64,000 nucleotides of DNA, taken from NCBI RefSeq assembly GCF_900167565.1, contig NZ_FUZV01000001.1, forward strand, positions 806,001-870,000, in the 5' to 3' direction. Below, in pieces: positions 1 through 10,268 of this stretch; the first letter of the stretch is position 1; the number at the start of each line of letters is the position of its first letter. Made by a program: the position numbers and the translations under genes. Under the pieces are notes generated by a model. The model was given only the letters and a program-made list of their open reading frames with translations, did not search any database and had not been told where the DNA came from. The DNA comes from Pseudoxanthomonas indica (GTDB lineage: Bacteria; Pseudomonadota; Gammaproteobacteria; Xanthomonadales; Xanthomonadaceae).

Positions 1-7
1 CCGCACG

Positions 8-337
8 ATGATTTGGGCGCACGTGCGCCTGGGCGTGATTGGCGCCATCGCTGGCCTGATGGTGTACGTGGCTTTGCGGATGGCCGATATCCCCGCCGTG
101 GACCAGTCGCCCTGGCTGTCCTGGTTGATGCTGGTGATGTACGGCGGCATCTTCGGCCTTATGCTGGGTGGCCTGGTCACGCTGCGGCCCGACCACGACC
201 GCTACGTGATGCGGGTGCAGGAAGCACTGGGCGAAGGCGATTCGGCGGTGGTGGTGCACGCCACGTCGGCCTGGCAGAAGGCCCGGGCGAAGGAATTTCT
301 GGAAGCTGGCGGCGCCGAGACCGCATCCACGCTGTAG
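8..337 (+). CDS. Small membrane protein of unknown function, possibly the C-terminal part of a longer protein
   Basis: The product is 109 aa if it starts at this ATG. Two hydrophobic stretches (about residues 7-24 and 38-60) look like membrane helices, followed by a charged tail of about 45 residues. The reading frame stays open to the left window edge, so the gene may begin outside. I do not recognise the family. It lies just outside the genomic island; in an island-free chromosome it would sit directly beside the 3' end of the tRNA-Val gene. Confidence 0.5.
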   Translation: MIWAHVRLGVIGAIAGLMVYVALRMADIPAVDQSPWLSWLMLVMYGGIFGLMLGGLVTLRPDHDRYVMRVQEALGEGDSAVVVHATSAWQKARAKEFLEAGGAETASTL

Positions 338-393
338 CGCGGCCCGCTCGTCGCGGGAATCCACCCAAACCCTTGCTATTGCTGGGTTTGCAG

Positions 394-438
394 TGGTGGG
401 CGGTACAGGGTTCGAACCTGTGACCCCTACCATGTCAA
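394..438 (-). repeat. Attachment-site copy: 45-bp duplicate of the tRNA-Val 3' end (attL)
   Basis: These 45 bases are identical to 18913-18957, which is the 3' portion of the intact tRNA-Val gene, including the CCA end, T arm and part of the anticodon loop. Identity stops abruptly on both sides (base 393 differs from 18912, and 439 differs from 18958). A tRNA fragment repeated directly at the far end of an integrase-bearing segment is the classic footprint of tyrosine-recombinase integration. Confidence 0.92.
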
Positions 439-571
439 TGCCCGGCTAGGCTGTTCCATGCTGTCCTATGAGGACGTAAGTGCACGATTTATCGTCCTTT
501 TGTGGCCATTGCGGACCCATGTTGTTTCCTTATCTTTTTCCGTACGGAAGGAATCCACAACAGGAGGTCAC

Positions 572-1711
572 ATGGAACTGAGCAAGGTCAGCGTACGCAA
601 CGGGCTGAAGCCCCGCCCTGAGCCGTACTGGCAGAAACTGGGCTCTGGGAGGGCCCTTGGCTACCGGCAGGGCAAGACCGGGGGAAGCTGGGTCGCCCGG
701 CACTACGATTCCGCACAGTCTCGAAAACTGCAATCCAAGCTCGGCGACTTCGGCCAGTTGCCTGCGACCGATCGCTACGCGGCCGCCCTGGAAGCCGCCA
801 GACGCTGGTTCGAGCGTCTCGACAAGGGCGGTATGGCCCGGGATATCACCGTCCAGGTAGCGTGTGAGCAGTACGCGGCCACGCGTCCGGACGCTGCCAA
901 GCGGTTCAATCGGTACGTCTACAACCACTCGTTTGCCAAGATCCCTCTGTCCAAGTTGACCGACCACCATGTCGCCACTTGGCGCAATCAGCTTGAGAGA
1001 ACACCCGCCCTCATCAGCAGGAGCAAGAAAGGCGAGCCGGTGACTCGCGCCAGGTCTCCAGCCACCATCAATCGCGACATTGCGCCTGTCCGCGCCGCCC
1101 TCAATCGAGCTTTCAGGGGAAGGGCAGTCCTGGAAGACCACGCATGGAAGTTCGCGCTGTAGCCACTTCCAACTCAGCCGGGCCGTCGAGTTTGCCTGAG
1201 CAACTCAGAATGCAAAGCTTTGCTGGAGCAGATGCCGCCCGACCTTCGAGCGTTTGCCCGCGTCCTCTGCAATGTCCCACTGAGGCCAGGAGCTCTAGCC
1301 CATGTCAATGTTGAAGACATCAACCTGGCCACAGGGGAAGCCGTCATTCGAAAAGACAAGGCTGGCGCGGGCCGGAGGTTCGTGGTCCCCAAGGTAGTGC
1401 TTGAGCTCGCAAGGGCGCACAGCAAGAACAAGCTTCCCCGAACTCCCCTGTTTACTCGTTGGGATGGAATGCCCTGGAACAAGGACTCTTGGAAGGACGG
1501 GTTCAAGAAGGCAGCCGCCGCAGCAGGGTTGCCCGCGAACACCAGCATGTACTCCTTACGCCATAGCGCTATCACCGATTTGGCAACGGGTGGCATGGAC
1601 TTGATGAATCTCGCACATGTTGCTGGGACATCGCTGCTGATGATCCAGAAGCATTACGGCCACCTCAGGGCAGATCAAGCGGTGGCCCACATGGATCGCA
1701 TTGCAATCTGA
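572..1711 (+). pseudogene. int: Tyrosine-type integrase interrupted by an in-frame TAG
   Basis: A frame of 379 codons would encode an integrase. The ATG at 572 follows a strong ribosome site (AGGAGG, 4-bp gap). An N-terminal DNA-binding and core-binding region fills codons 1-190. The catalytic domain shows LRPG with Arg238, SLRHSA with Arg330, and the tyrosine nucleophile Tyr362 in QKHYGHLR. Codon 197 (1160-1162) is TAG, and the frame continues unchanged after it as PLPTQPGRR. The upstream product would therefore lack every catalytic residue. A separate 163-codon frame starting at 1220 keeps the catalytic domain but loses the arm-binding part. The gene lies 130 bp inside attL, as expected for the element's own integrase. 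Confidence 0.88.
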
Positions 1712-1861
1712 CGACCCACCAGATTCGTGCTGGAACGTCCATAGAAGGATGTTCCATGAGGCGCCCTCGGAATTGAAGCCAATAACGGGCCACTTCCGGC
1801 AGAAACAACCAGCACCACGCGAATACCCTTCGGGACACTACTTCAACCGGGAGTCCCTAAC

Positions 1862-2149
1862 ATGGACCGCAAGGAAGCCGATGCAATGGAACGCCTCATC
1901 GACATTGCTAATCAGGACACTGGGCAGAGCAGCCGTGTCGCGAACTTCCTCCTGGCATGGTGGAACGCCGATTCCTGCGGTGGTTTTGATCTGACCGATC
2001 TGTGGGTTGTTGACCAGGCAATCCGCAGCGACATGCTCACAACGCTTGGCCTCATCCTGAAGTCGCATAGCTACCCGGACACGCTGGGATACGGCGCTCA
2101 GTTCGAGAAGCTTATTTCTCCCTGGCGGCCAGATCTCCCTGTTGGCTAG
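1862..2149 (+). CDS. DUF7673 family protein
   Basis: A 95-aa soluble protein. The motif run ERLIDIANQDTGQS, then VANFLLAWWNA and GGFDLTDLW, matches from memory a small family common on proteobacterial islands and plasmids (DUF7673). Its function is unknown. The ATG at 1862 is chosen because family members begin a few residues before the ERLIDIA segment. It follows the integrase by 150 bp and may be co-transcribed with it. The stop is TAG, which matters because it argues against TAG recoding on this island. Confidence 0.75.
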   Translation: MDRKEADAMERLIDIANQDTGQSSRVANFLLAWWNADSCGGFDLTDLWVVDQAIRSDMLTTLGLILKSHSYPDTLGYGAQFEKLISPWRPDLPVG

Positions 2150-2159
2150 TCCTTCGAAA

Positions 2160-2339
2160 TTAAGTAGTCGAGGCCATGACTTGTCGCCGATAACGCACAG
2201 CAGCTTCGATCGCAAAACGACTTTGGCTCGCGCGATAGGACTTCTCCAACAGCAATGAACCCTCATCGACCAAGGTCTGACGAACAACTCTCCCCCAATG
2301 GGTTTGGATCGAGACCGCGGCATCAGACGTTGACCACGT
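2160..2339 (-). other. Protein-like open stretch without a start codon, possible gene remnant
   Basis: On the minus strand, 60 codons are open between a TAG at 2340-2342 and a TAA at 2160-2162. The translation has balanced composition (for example RQTLVDEGSLLLEKSY). There is no ATG and no clear ribosome site. It could be the tail of a decayed gene or chance in GC-rich DNA. Otherwise 2150-2370 holds nothing I can identify. Confidence 0.15.
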
Positions 2340-2370
2340 CTAGCACTCACAGTTAACGGTGGAACCAGGA

Positions 2371-2653
2371 ATGAAAAACCTTACCTTCGTGTACTGCGCT
2401 CTATACCCTGGATATCGCGAAATTCAAATCACGGCGACCGACAAGAACGGCGAAGAGCACTACATCAGTATCAACCCCGATGACCTTGGATCCCTTATCA
2501 ATGCTTGCGCAGAGGCAGCCACAACTGTTATCGGAAGCTGCTGGACTGGGACGAATACCCGAAGACGATTCATTGGCCGAAGAACGTCCTCCCATACGCA
2601 CCGCCCCGAAGCGCATAAGCAAGCCCGAGACGGAACATCTCCGGCTGCACTGA
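2371..2653 (+). pseudogene. Small hypothetical gene with a probable frameshift
   Basis: From the ATG at 2371 the first 50 or so codons read like a real small protein (MKNLTFVYCALYPGYREIQI). Then frame 1 turns into Arg/Thr/Ser-rich nonsense and runs into the convergent restriction gene. The +1 frame from about 2515 gives a convincing acidic C-terminus (LLSEAAGLGRIPEDD) and stops at 2651-2653. One base lost or gained near 2515-2540 would explain it. I do not recognise the product. It may be a true pseudogene or a sequencing error. Confidence 0.5.
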
Positions 2654-2687
2654 CAGGGAGCCACGACGCCGTGGCGCACGCACCGTG

Positions 2688-5600
2688 TCAATTGGACGCC
2701 GTCGCGCGAATCAGAGTGTCCACGTAATGCTCGTCCTCATCGAAGAGGATGTTGCGTGCGGCCATCTGCTCATCCGTGACCTTGGGCCAGCGAAGTCGCA
2801 TTGCGGCCGCGGGCGTCACGGACAGGATGAAACTCTGCAGTGCCACATTCGGATCGTCCAGGCGCTTCTCGATCTCGCGAATCGTCCTGTAAAACTCCAG
2901 TTTGGGCTCACCTTCCCACGAAAGGTTGTGCAGACCTTTCGGGTCCACGAACGTAATGCACTGCTTGTCGCCATCGATGCGCCAGACGATGAAGTCCGGA
3001 TAGAAGTTTCCGGCCTCGAAGAATCCGACGCCTCGACCCTTGCTCATGTTGCGCAGCAGGAACAGCGGCTTGCCCTCGAACTGTTCAGGATGTGCGGCGC
3101 AGTACTCCTTCAGACGGCGCACGAAACGCATCTCGCCGTCATTCAGTGCCACCGGCTTTACGCTGATGCTGGCGCCGCTGGCCTTGATCAGCGGCTCGTA
3201 GAGGTGCCCCTTGAATGACACCACTTCAACCGCGGCCTGCCCCCCGCTCAGTTTCTTGTCCGCGACGGAAACGCGCCGGCGCAGCTCGTCACCCAACTGC
3301 TTGAGCTGGGTGATAAGCGTCTCTTCGGTCTTCTCCACCAACACGCGGTACACACCCTGTTCCTCGCCGACGCCGGTTCCGGCTTCAGGGAAGTTCAGAT
3401 CGTCAGCCATCAGTTCGGCGTACTCCAGGTGCGGTTCTTCCCAGCCCTTCTTGCGGAAGCTGTAGTAGCGCTCGGCGTACTTCTTGAGCAGGGTCTCGGC
3501 GATCTCCTGCCAGACCATGACCTTGGCGAAGTCGTCCATGGCCAGCATCGACGCGGGAATCAGCAGGTCGTACCAATCGCCTTCGGCCAGCAAGGCTTCC
3601 ACCGCACTGCGCGGAATGTTGTAGTTGTGCCAGCCACGCTCGTTCTTGTAGCGCAGCAGCTCGAACCAGGCGCGATCGATGTCGAGCAAAGCAACATGGC
3701 GGACCGTGAGCTTGCCGTGTTCCAGCGCCGCGGTGCCGTCGCCACCGGCCAGACCGGCCGCTTTCATCGCCTGGATCTTCGGATACCAGTTGAGCTGTAC
3801 CTTGTTGCGCAGCAGCCACAGGTCGCCCTCGCCCTGCGGCAGCGCAAGCTCGGGGATGGGCGCCAGCTGGCGGAAGGCGGTCCCAAACGAGGTCTGGACA
3901 CCGTTGATCTCGGGCTTCAGTCGGATGACCTTGAGTTTGTTCGTGCCCAAGTTGCGGACCACCGGCAGCACGATCTCCTCGGCATCCTGATCAGGCGGAA
4001 GACCCTCGTCCTCCAGGAACTGCTTGAACTGGGCCATGTAGTCGGCATGGATGCCGAACACGTTCAGCGTCTCAAGCAACTCGATATGGCGAGGCTTGTC
4101 CACGCCGGACGGCAGCCGCATCGCCTTGCTTCGTTTCAGGCTGTAGCCGTAGCCCTTCAGGCGCACGCCGCGGCCGAATAGCTGGATGATCTGGGCTCCC
4201 TCGCTCTGGCCGATCTTCATCAGGCCCAGCGTGCTTACACGCCAGCTGTTCCAACCTTCGGTGAACTTGCGTGAGCCGATCAGCAGACTGATCTTGTTGT
4301 CGCGGTCATTGATCCGGCGGAACAGCGAACCTGCAAAGTCGCGTTCTTCAGCCACCAAGCCAGGCGTCTCGTTGCACAGATCGTAGAGCTTCTTCGCATC
4401 GCCGACATTGATCACGCCGAACGGATCGTTGTCGCCGAGCTTCAGGGCCAGCTCGCCGTCGGCACCTTTCAGGTACTCCACGTGCAGCAAGCCTCCGCCA
4501 GGCGCATTGAACAGCCGCATGCAGATGTCGGCGAAGGCCTCCGTCGGCGACATCCCAAGCTCCGCCAGGTAGCCGAAGCGGTTGGCGAACGGGTTCTGCC
4601 CCGTCGCGGTTGCCAAACCGCCACTGAGAATCTCACCGATTGCCCGTTCCGACTGCGCCCGCTCGCCGATGAAGCGTGAAAGAAACAGCAGAATCTCCGT
4701 CACGTCCGAGACCGTTCGCCGGTTCTCTGTACGCACGGCATTGACGCTGCCACCCACGAAGATCCACAACGGCCGCCCAATATTGAACGGTTGCAGCGCG
4801 GCCTGCTTGTCGTCGAACATGCGCCGTTGCTGGTAGGCCGCCAGCAGGCAGGCGGTCAGGTAACGATCCAGGCTGGATTGTTCGAGCGCGTCATCGAGAT
4901 TGAGGATCTGGTAGTCCTTGCCGTAGCCATCCTTGTAGAAGTACCGGTAGGAATAGTCGAAGACGATGCTGCGGGCGTAGCGGCGCGACAACGGCACGTT
5001 GCCCTTGACCGCCTGCTTGAAGGTGGCCGAGTACTCGAACGAAAAACCCTTCTCGCAGAGCTGGTCGCGCCGGGCCAACCACTTGCCTTCCTCGCCACCT
5101 GAGGCGCCACGGTGGCCTTCGTCCACCAGCACCAGATTGCCGGTCTCGAAGGCATCAACGGCGACGGTCTTGTCGCCCATGTCGTCGGCCAGCTTGTGGA
5201 TGTCGATGATCTCCACCGCCTTGCCGGCAAACAGACCACGGGCGTTCTTGTCGAACAGCTCGGCCTCGATGCCGGCGGCGGCGAATTCCTTCAGGTGCTG
5301 ATCGCTCAGACCTTCGTTGGGGGTCAGCAGCAGGATGCGGTTCAACTCGCTGCTGCGGCCCGACTGCGCAAGATGGTGCTGGTACTGGCGCAGGTTCGTG
5401 TGCATCAGTAGCGTTTTGCCGCTGCCGGTGGCGCACCACAGCGCCAGTTTGTTCAGGCCCAGCGCAGCATCGCGGCCTTCGTCCAGCGGCGGCAGCTGCT
5501 GACCTTCCTCTTTGCCCTCGTTGAACTTGGCGATATGCGCGTTGAGCGCCTGCGCCAGCGCCTGCGGATCGCGGAAGTAGCGGTCCAGATAGATCTCGAC

Positions 5601-6032
5601 GAACAGCAGAGCCAGGTACTGGTAGTACTTCCAGACGACCGGGCGCTCGCGGCGCAGCTCGCGTTGTTCGTTCATCGCCAGGGTATGGCGGACGATGTTC
5701 TGGTCGAAGGCCAGCAGCTCGTCCTTGCTGATGCCCGGCAGCTCGCCGGTGATCTGGTTGACCAGCGCATGATAGAAGTGGTGGACGTTGTTCTCGTCCA
5801 GGCCTTCCTCGCTGTTCTCGTTGAGCTGGAAGCGTTGCTTGAAGGCTTCCAGCAGCGGCACCTTGCGACCGCCTTCCAGCGGATAGTAGCCGTCGGTACT
5901 GTCCAACCCGAACAGCCGGAACAGCCACTGGTTCAGTACCAGCGACTGGGTGAATTCGATCGGTGGCGTGGCAGCCCTGCGTACGGCTTTCTTTTCAGCC
6001 TTCTTTGCAACCACTTTTTTGGTGGCGGGCAT
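2688..6032 (-). CDS. Type III-like restriction enzyme subunit: SF2 helicase with PD-(D/E)xK nuclease
   Basis: The product is 1,114 aa. It would translocate on DNA and cleave it, working with the methyltransferase encoded just upstream. Visible parts are a basic N-terminus, Walker A ATGSGKT at about 201-207, DEGH box at 304-307, a SAT motif (EYSATFK), motif VI (GRGVRLKG), and a C-terminal nuclease core with PD at about 1012-1013 and DPK at about 1030-1032. This is the arrangement known for type III Res subunits, which are usually near 970 aa. The ATG lies one base after the mod stop (TGA-T-ATG), so translation is probably coupled. It is the last gene of the five-gene operon. The frame is fully open and no key residue is missing. 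Confidence 0.88.
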   Translation of the reverse strand: MPATKKVVAKKAEKKAVRRAATPPIEFTQSLVLNQWLFRLFGLDSTDGYYPLEGGRKVPLLEAFKQRFQLNENSEEGLDENNVHHFYHALVNQITGELPGISKDELLAFDQNIVRHTLAMNEQRELRRERPVVWKYYQYLALLFVEIYLDRYFRDPQALAQALNAHIAKFNEGKEEGQQLPPLDEGRDAALGLNKLALWCATGSGKTLLMHTNLRQYQHHLAQSGRSSELNRILLLTPNEGLSDQHLKEFAAAGIEAELFDKNARGLFAGKAVEIIDIHKLADDMGDKTVAVDAFETGNLVLVDEGHRGASGGEEGKWLARRDQLCEKGFSFEYSATFKQAVKGNVPLSRRYARSIVFDYSYRYFYKDGYGKDYQILNLDDALEQSSLDRYLTACLLAAYQQRRMFDDKQAALQPFNIGRPLWIFVGGSVNAVRTENRRTVSDVTEILLFLSRFIGERAQSERAIGEILSGGLATATGQNPFANRFGYLAELGMSPTEAFADICMRLFNAPGGGLLHVEYLKGADGELALKLGDNDPFGVINVGDAKKLYDLCNETPGLVAEERDFAGSLFRRINDRDNKISLLIGSRKFTEGWNSWRVSTLGLMKIGQSEGAQIIQLFGRGVRLKGYGYSLKRSKAMRLPSGVDKPRHIELLETLNVFGIHADYMAQFKQFLEDEGLPPDQDAEEIVLPVVRNLGTNKLKVIRLKPEINGVQTSFGTAFRQLAPIPELALPQGEGDLWLLRNKVQLNWYPKIQAMKAAGLAGGDGTAALEHGKLTVRHVALLDIDRAWFELLRYKNERGWHNYNIPRSAVEALLAEGDWYDLLIPASMLAMDDFAKVMVWQEIAETLLKKYAERYYSFRKKGWEEPHLEYAELMADDLNFPEAGTGVGEEQGVYRVLVEKTEETLITQLKQLGDELRRRVSVADKKLSGGQAAVEVVSFKGHLYEPLIKASGASISVKPVALNDGEMRFVRRLKEYCAAHPEQFEGKPLFLLRNMSKGRGVGFFEAGNFYPDFIVWRIDGDKQCITFVDPKGLHNLSWEGEPKLEFYRTIREIEKRLDDPNVALQSFILSVTPAAAMRLRWPKVTDEQMAARNILFDEDEHYVDTLIRATASN

Positions 6033-6033
6033 A

Positions 6034-9000
6034 TCAGTCCGTCCCTTCGAACATCAGGCGCTGGAAGTCTTCCTCGGTCAGGCGGACCTTCCAGGATTCG
6101 TCGGGCAGGCGCAGGTTCTCCAGGGTGTTGTCGCCATTGACGTAGATCAGATCGAACTCGGTGTCCTTGACGGAGAACGCCTGCTTGTCGCGGAACCAGG
6201 TTTCCAGCACCAGGTTGTCCTGCTCGGCGTTTCCGGTGAGCTTGCGCCAGATGACCAGGGTCTTGCGGCCCTCCGGCGTGGTGCCGGTGACGGTGCGGAA
6301 CCACCACGGACCCGCGACGTCCTGCTTGAGCCGGCCTTTCAGCTGCAGGCGGCCTTCGCTGTCGCGCTCGAATTCGGCGGCAAAGCTGCGCGGCGCGGCG
6401 ATGTGCTGCACGGTCAGGCCCAGCAACCAGTTGAAGGTTTCCAGCAGGTCGACGTTGACCTCGCGGCTTTCGTCGCTGCCAGGCATCTTGATCAGCAGCT
6501 TGTAGGCAGCGGGGTCGGAGAACGCCTTGATGTTGAGCAACGAAGCACTTCCGCTGGACTCCACGTCCAGCTGATAACGCAGCAGGTACTGCTCGCGTAG
6601 TCCGTCGGCGCCTTGGGCACCTGGAAACTCGATGACCCCTTGCTGCTGTGAACTACGCGACATGGCAAGGTTGTTGAGGGTGTCTTCGTAGGATTCCAGT
6701 CGTAGGACCTTGATCAGGCGCGCGCCGCGATCTGACTCCCCAGTGGTTGGCAAGCGTAGGGGCTTGCCGTCCTTCCACTCCGGCGCGAACGCAACCTTCT
6801 TGATGCGCGGAAGGATCGCGCTTTCAAAATAGCTACTCATCTCGACCAACAGGAAGCGCCTATCTACACCGTCTTCCCTTCGGAGATTCATCACGGCGTG
6901 GCCCGTTGTCCCCGACCCTCCGAAATAGTCCGCATAAAGCCCAGGCCCATCACCGACGGAGCGCAACAACATCTCAATTAAAGTCGTCGGCTTTGGATAG
7001 TCAACCAGACCACCTAAGCCCATGCCTTCGAGCTCGAGACTTCCGTTACTTTTGGTACTGATGATCGAACGGAGCAAGAACGATTCCACTTCGTCGAGGT
7101 AGGTAATTGAACTAGGCTGCGTCGCGGTGTCGGCCGGATACCAAATCCGCCCCTTAACTAGACTGCCGTCCGGGAGGTGATACTCGGCACCATCCTTCTC
7201 GGCATCACGAAATGTGTCTTCCTTCCATCTCCAGCCGTTCTTCGGGATCGGCGTTGGCTTAGATGTGACGGGATTTATCACCTCATATCTCGGGCCTTCG
7301 GTCTTTGGATTTGGCCAAGACATATTGATTTTCCCCCAAAGGCGAAAATCTTGCGTCAGCTCGCAATAGAGAGTGATCCCGCGGTCATACCCCTGTTTCC
7401 GATAGAACTTCTTGAGGTTGTCGCGCGCATCAGCCAGCGAGCTACCGCCGACCTGTTCCTTCCTCACGAACTCGTAGATTTCCTCCAGATCGGACTTGCG
7501 CATGGTGTAAGCCATTCCCAAGTCACGACGCGCCTTCGCATCTCTACTCAACAAGAAGGCGTAGTCGTGAATGTTCCCAACACCTTTGTCGTTCTTCGGG
7601 ACTCTCTTATTCCAGGTGATTGTTTCTACAAGGTTCTCTTCTGCAAACACATCAATCAGTGAAAGGGCATACCGATGCACTTCGTTCTCGTCGCAGAAGG
7701 CAAAAAGGGACCCGGTTTGCGAAAGCAGGCCGTATGCAAAAGGAAGTGTCTGCTTTTGCTGAGAGAGCCATGACGAATGCTTATAACTGTCCTTGTATAC
7801 GAATCCATCAGAACCTGTGTTGTATGGCGGATCAATGCAGATGCACTTAACGGAATCCCTGTATTTGGCACTCACGGTGTGAAGCGCCTGAAAATTCTCG
7901 CTATGCACAAGCACCCCATCGGCCTTGTCATCGAGCTCGCCAGCGTCCTCCAGCAGCCGCGCCGCGAACCCCGCATCGAGGTGGCGCGTATCCACCATCA
8001 GACTCGGATGCGCCCGCAGATACTCCCGCGTCAGCGGCTCGCTATATGCAGGTAAAGTCACATCCGCCGGCAACTCATGCAGCGAGTGCAGCGCCTTCCA
8101 CTCCTCCAACTGCGCCGCATTCGCGCACACCTCTGGCAGCAGCTCGTCCGGCACCTGCGAGATCGCCACCAGCCAATCCGAGGCGACCACAAACTTCTTC
8201 TTCAGCCACAGCTTCTTCTGGAAGTTCTCCAGTTGCGCGAGGAAATCGATGATCTTGCCGGCGATGCGGCGTATCACCTTGATCTTGGACAGGTACTGCT
8301 CGACCTTGGCCGCGGTCTCGCTTTCCACGTCGTCGAGGTGCATCACCTCGTTCTTGATGTAGAAATCCAGCTCTCGGCGCAGGAAGCCGCCCAGATCCTT
8401 GTGGATGAAGTAGTCGAAGGTGTTGCGGGCGGTGTAACGGCGCAGATGCGCTTCCAGTCGGGTGTAGTCGGCCTGCTCGCCGTCGGTCTTGATGTGCGGC
8501 TTCTTCAGCTCCGCCAGCCAGTCTGCAAAGTCCGCACCGGACGCCAGAATGCGCTCCGCTGCGAACGCGCTGAGATCCTTCTGCGTCGGCGGCTTTTTCT
8601 TGCCGGCGCGCTGGTCGGCGGGCCAGTCCTCCAGCATGGCCGGGCGGTACTCGAAGCGCAGCTCCAGTTCGCCGTCGACTTCGGCGATGCAATCCTCGCC
8701 CGCCAAAACAAACACCCGGTCCTTGCCCTCGGCAGCCTTGACATTGCCATGCTCGCCCTCTGCCGCGTCCGCCAGCTTGAAGTGCACGCGCATGGGATCT
8801 GCGCCTTCGGCGGCCTCGGGCTTGAGGCGGAAGGCGTAATCGCGCAGGTACTCGCTGGTCTTTATGTAGTACTGGTCCTTGTTGGCCCAGTGCAGGGTGA
8901 CTTCCTCACCCTCGTAGGGGATGGCGTACACGCCCGGTTTGTAGACGCGCTTGGCCAGGAAGTCGCCTTCCGAGTAGTAGCGGCGGAAGAAGCTGTACAA

Positions 9001-9348
9001 CTGGTCGTAGACCTCGTTCTCAAGCGCCCCGATGTCGATGGCGCCCTTGAGCTGCTCACGCAGCTCGCGGACTTTCGGCGCGGCTTCCGGATCGACGCCC
9101 GCCTCGGTCAACTGCGCGACCATCTGCTCCAGCTTTTTCTTCAACTCCGCACCATCCTCGGACTGGTACTGAGCGAAAGCATCCTTCACTTGAGGTAACA
9201 GGTCGCGCTCCAGGAACTGCGTCACCTCGCCGGCCTTGGCGTGCATGATTCGGTAGATGCCGAAATCCAGGTCCGGCTGGTCGAGCTGGAACAGCTCCCT
9301 GAGCAGGGTGACCAGCTTCTTGAACTTGGCGGGGTTGGTGTCGGTCAT
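6034..9348 (-). CDS. Type III-like DNA adenine methyltransferase (Mod) with long N-terminal region
   Basis: The product is 1,104 aa from the ATG at 9348. An in-frame TTG 42 bases upstream is possible but unlikely, since relatives begin near [10 protein letters not shown]. Residues 1-480 form a helical region of unknown function (LDFGIYRIM near 28-35). The catalytic domain has DPPYNTG at 506-512 followed by the SAM-binding [10 protein letters not shown] at 809-818. This is the beta-class order of N6-adenine or N4-cytosine methylases; N6-adenine is the known type III activity. The segment between the motifs should hold target recognition. Codons about 480-850 are clearly less GC-rich than the rest, hinting at a swapped recognition module. 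Type III Mod proteins are usually about 650 aa, so this one is unusually long. Confidence 0.87.
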   Translation of the reverse strand: MTDTNPAKFKKLVTLLRELFQLDQPDLDFGIYRIMHAKAGEVTQFLERDLLPQVKDAFAQYQSEDGAELKKKLEQMVAQLTEAGVDPEAAPKVRELREQLKGAIDIGALENEVYDQLYSFFRRYYSEGDFLAKRVYKPGVYAIPYEGEEVTLHWANKDQYYIKTSEYLRDYAFRLKPEAAEGADPMRVHFKLADAAEGEHGNVKAAEGKDRVFVLAGEDCIAEVDGELELRFEYRPAMLEDWPADQRAGKKKPPTQKDLSAFAAERILASGADFADWLAELKKPHIKTDGEQADYTRLEAHLRRYTARNTFDYFIHKDLGGFLRRELDFYIKNEVMHLDDVESETAAKVEQYLSKIKVIRRIAGKIIDFLAQLENFQKKLWLKKKFVVASDWLVAISQVPDELLPEVCANAAQLEEWKALHSLHELPADVTLPAYSEPLTREYLRAHPSLMVDTRHLDAGFAARLLEDAGELDDKADGVLVHSENFQALHTVSAKYRDSVKCICIDPPYNTGSDGFVYKDSYKHSSWLSQQKQTLPFAYGLLSQTGSLFAFCDENEVHRYALSLIDVFAEENLVETITWNKRVPKNDKGVGNIHDYAFLLSRDAKARRDLGMAYTMRKSDLEEIYEFVRKEQVGGSSLADARDNLKKFYRKQGYDRGITLYCELTQDFRLWGKINMSWPNPKTEGPRYEVINPVTSKPTPIPKNGWRWKEDTFRDAEKDGAEYHLPDGSLVKGRIWYPADTATQPSSITYLDEVESFLLRSIISTKSNGSLELEGMGLGGLVDYPKPTTLIEMLLRSVGDGPGLYADYFGGSGTTGHAVMNLRREDGVDRRFLLVEMSSYFESAILPRIKKVAFAPEWKDGKPLRLPTTGESDRGARLIKVLRLESYEDTLNNLAMSRSSQQQGVIEFPGAQGADGLREQYLLRYQLDVESSGSASLLNIKAFSDPAAYKLLIKMPGSDESREVNVDLLETFNWLLGLTVQHIAAPRSFAAEFERDSEGRLQLKGRLKQDVAGPWWFRTVTGTTPEGRKTLVIWRKLTGNAEQDNLVLETWFRDKQAFSVKDTEFDLIYVNGDNTLENLRLPDESWKVRLTEEDFQRLMFEGTD

Positions 9349-9386
9349 CGGTTTGGCTTTCCGTCGTGCGCGCTTATGGCGTCGCG

Positions 9387-10268
9387 TCAAAGTTGGTCAA
9401 TCAGGTGCAGTAGGGTGGCGTAGGCGCGGCGCCAGGCGTCGAGCGTTGTTCCGTGCGGTGCCAGAACGCCGTTGAGGGCAATCGCGTGTGCATCACGCAG
9501 GTAGTCGGCGATACTAGCTAGTCCGCTTCTGGCAGCAGCCTTCATCTCCGCGGATTCATCTGGATACAGCGCAGTCAGCGTTTCGCTCCACTCGCGCTTC
9601 CAGACTTCGCCCGCCATGGCCGACTGTTCTCTCGCCAGCCACCACAGCGAGGTTGCACGGCCGACGTCCTTGGTAAAGCGCGGCGGACCGCCAGGCAGAT
9701 TCGAGATCGGCGTCCTGTCCGGATCGGCATGCTCCAGCAAGTGCGCCAACGCCATGCGCGCAGGCGTCGCCACGCGCAGGCCGAACTCTGTTTCCTCGGC
9801 GCCATGCACGGCGACACGCATGTAGCGGAAGCTAGGCAAGCCGAACACGCCCAAGCCCGTCTGGAAACGACGCCAATGCTTGCGCGTCGCCTGACCATGC
9901 GGTGGCTCGGCCAGAAGCTCGACAAACCAGCCGTCCTTACTCTCCGGCGGACTCAGGCGCAGCGCTGGCAGGTCGTCGTCCGGCGTGTTGGCATTGCCGG
10001 GCTCGCGCCCGTGCGTGAACTGCGGCGCCCAGCCATCTTCGAGCAGTTCCTGCCCTAGAGTTTCCGCCGTCGCGACCGCATCAATGGCGGGACGCAACAG
10101 CAGGTCGATGTCCTTGGTGGCGACGGAATGGGTGCCCGATACGTCCCGGAACGCCCAGGCCGTGGCGATGCTGCCGATGACGACGACATTGGCGCGCAGG
10201 GCGGGCGGGACTTGTTCGGCCACCCGTTTCAGCAGGCTGGCGGCATCCAGCTCCAAGTACTGGCTCAC
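9387..10268 (-). CDS. AbiEii-like nucleotidyltransferase
   Basis: The product is 293 aa. It shows the DNA polymerase-beta-type nucleotidyltransferase signature: GS at 32-33 in [10 protein letters not shown], then DID at 53-55 in [10 protein letters not shown], which would bind metal and NTP. The rest is helical and fits AbiEii-type toxins, which transfer nucleotides to RNA targets; this assignment is from motif and context only. It starts with GTG overlapping the stop of the upstream gene by 4 bases, so the two are translationally coupled. AbiEi/AbiEii pairs are always in this order, partner first. It could instead act as a non-toxic regulator or DNA/RNA modifier within the system. Confidence 0.72.
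   Translation of the reverse strand: MSQYLELDAASLLKRVAEQVPPALRANVVVIGSIATAWAFRDVSGTHSVATKDIDLLLRPAIDAVATAETLGQELLEDGWAPQFTHGREPGNANTPDDDLPALRLSPPESKDGWFVELLAEPPHGQATRKHWRRFQTGLGVFGLPSFRYMRVAVHGAEETEFGLRVATPARMALAHLLEHADPDRTPISNLPGGPPRFTKDVGRATSLWWLAREQSAMAGEVWKREWSETLTALYPDESAEMKAAARSGLASIADYLRDAHAIALNGVLAPHGTTLDAWRRAYATLLHLIDQL

Noticed and set aside
366..390. Hairpin CAAACCC / GGGTTTG next to attL
   Set aside because: The loop is 11 bases and no T run follows, so it is too weak to call a terminator.
2160..2339. A 60-codon protein-like stretch on the minus strand
   Set aside because: It has no start codon or ribosome site. It is kept only as a low-confidence remnant.
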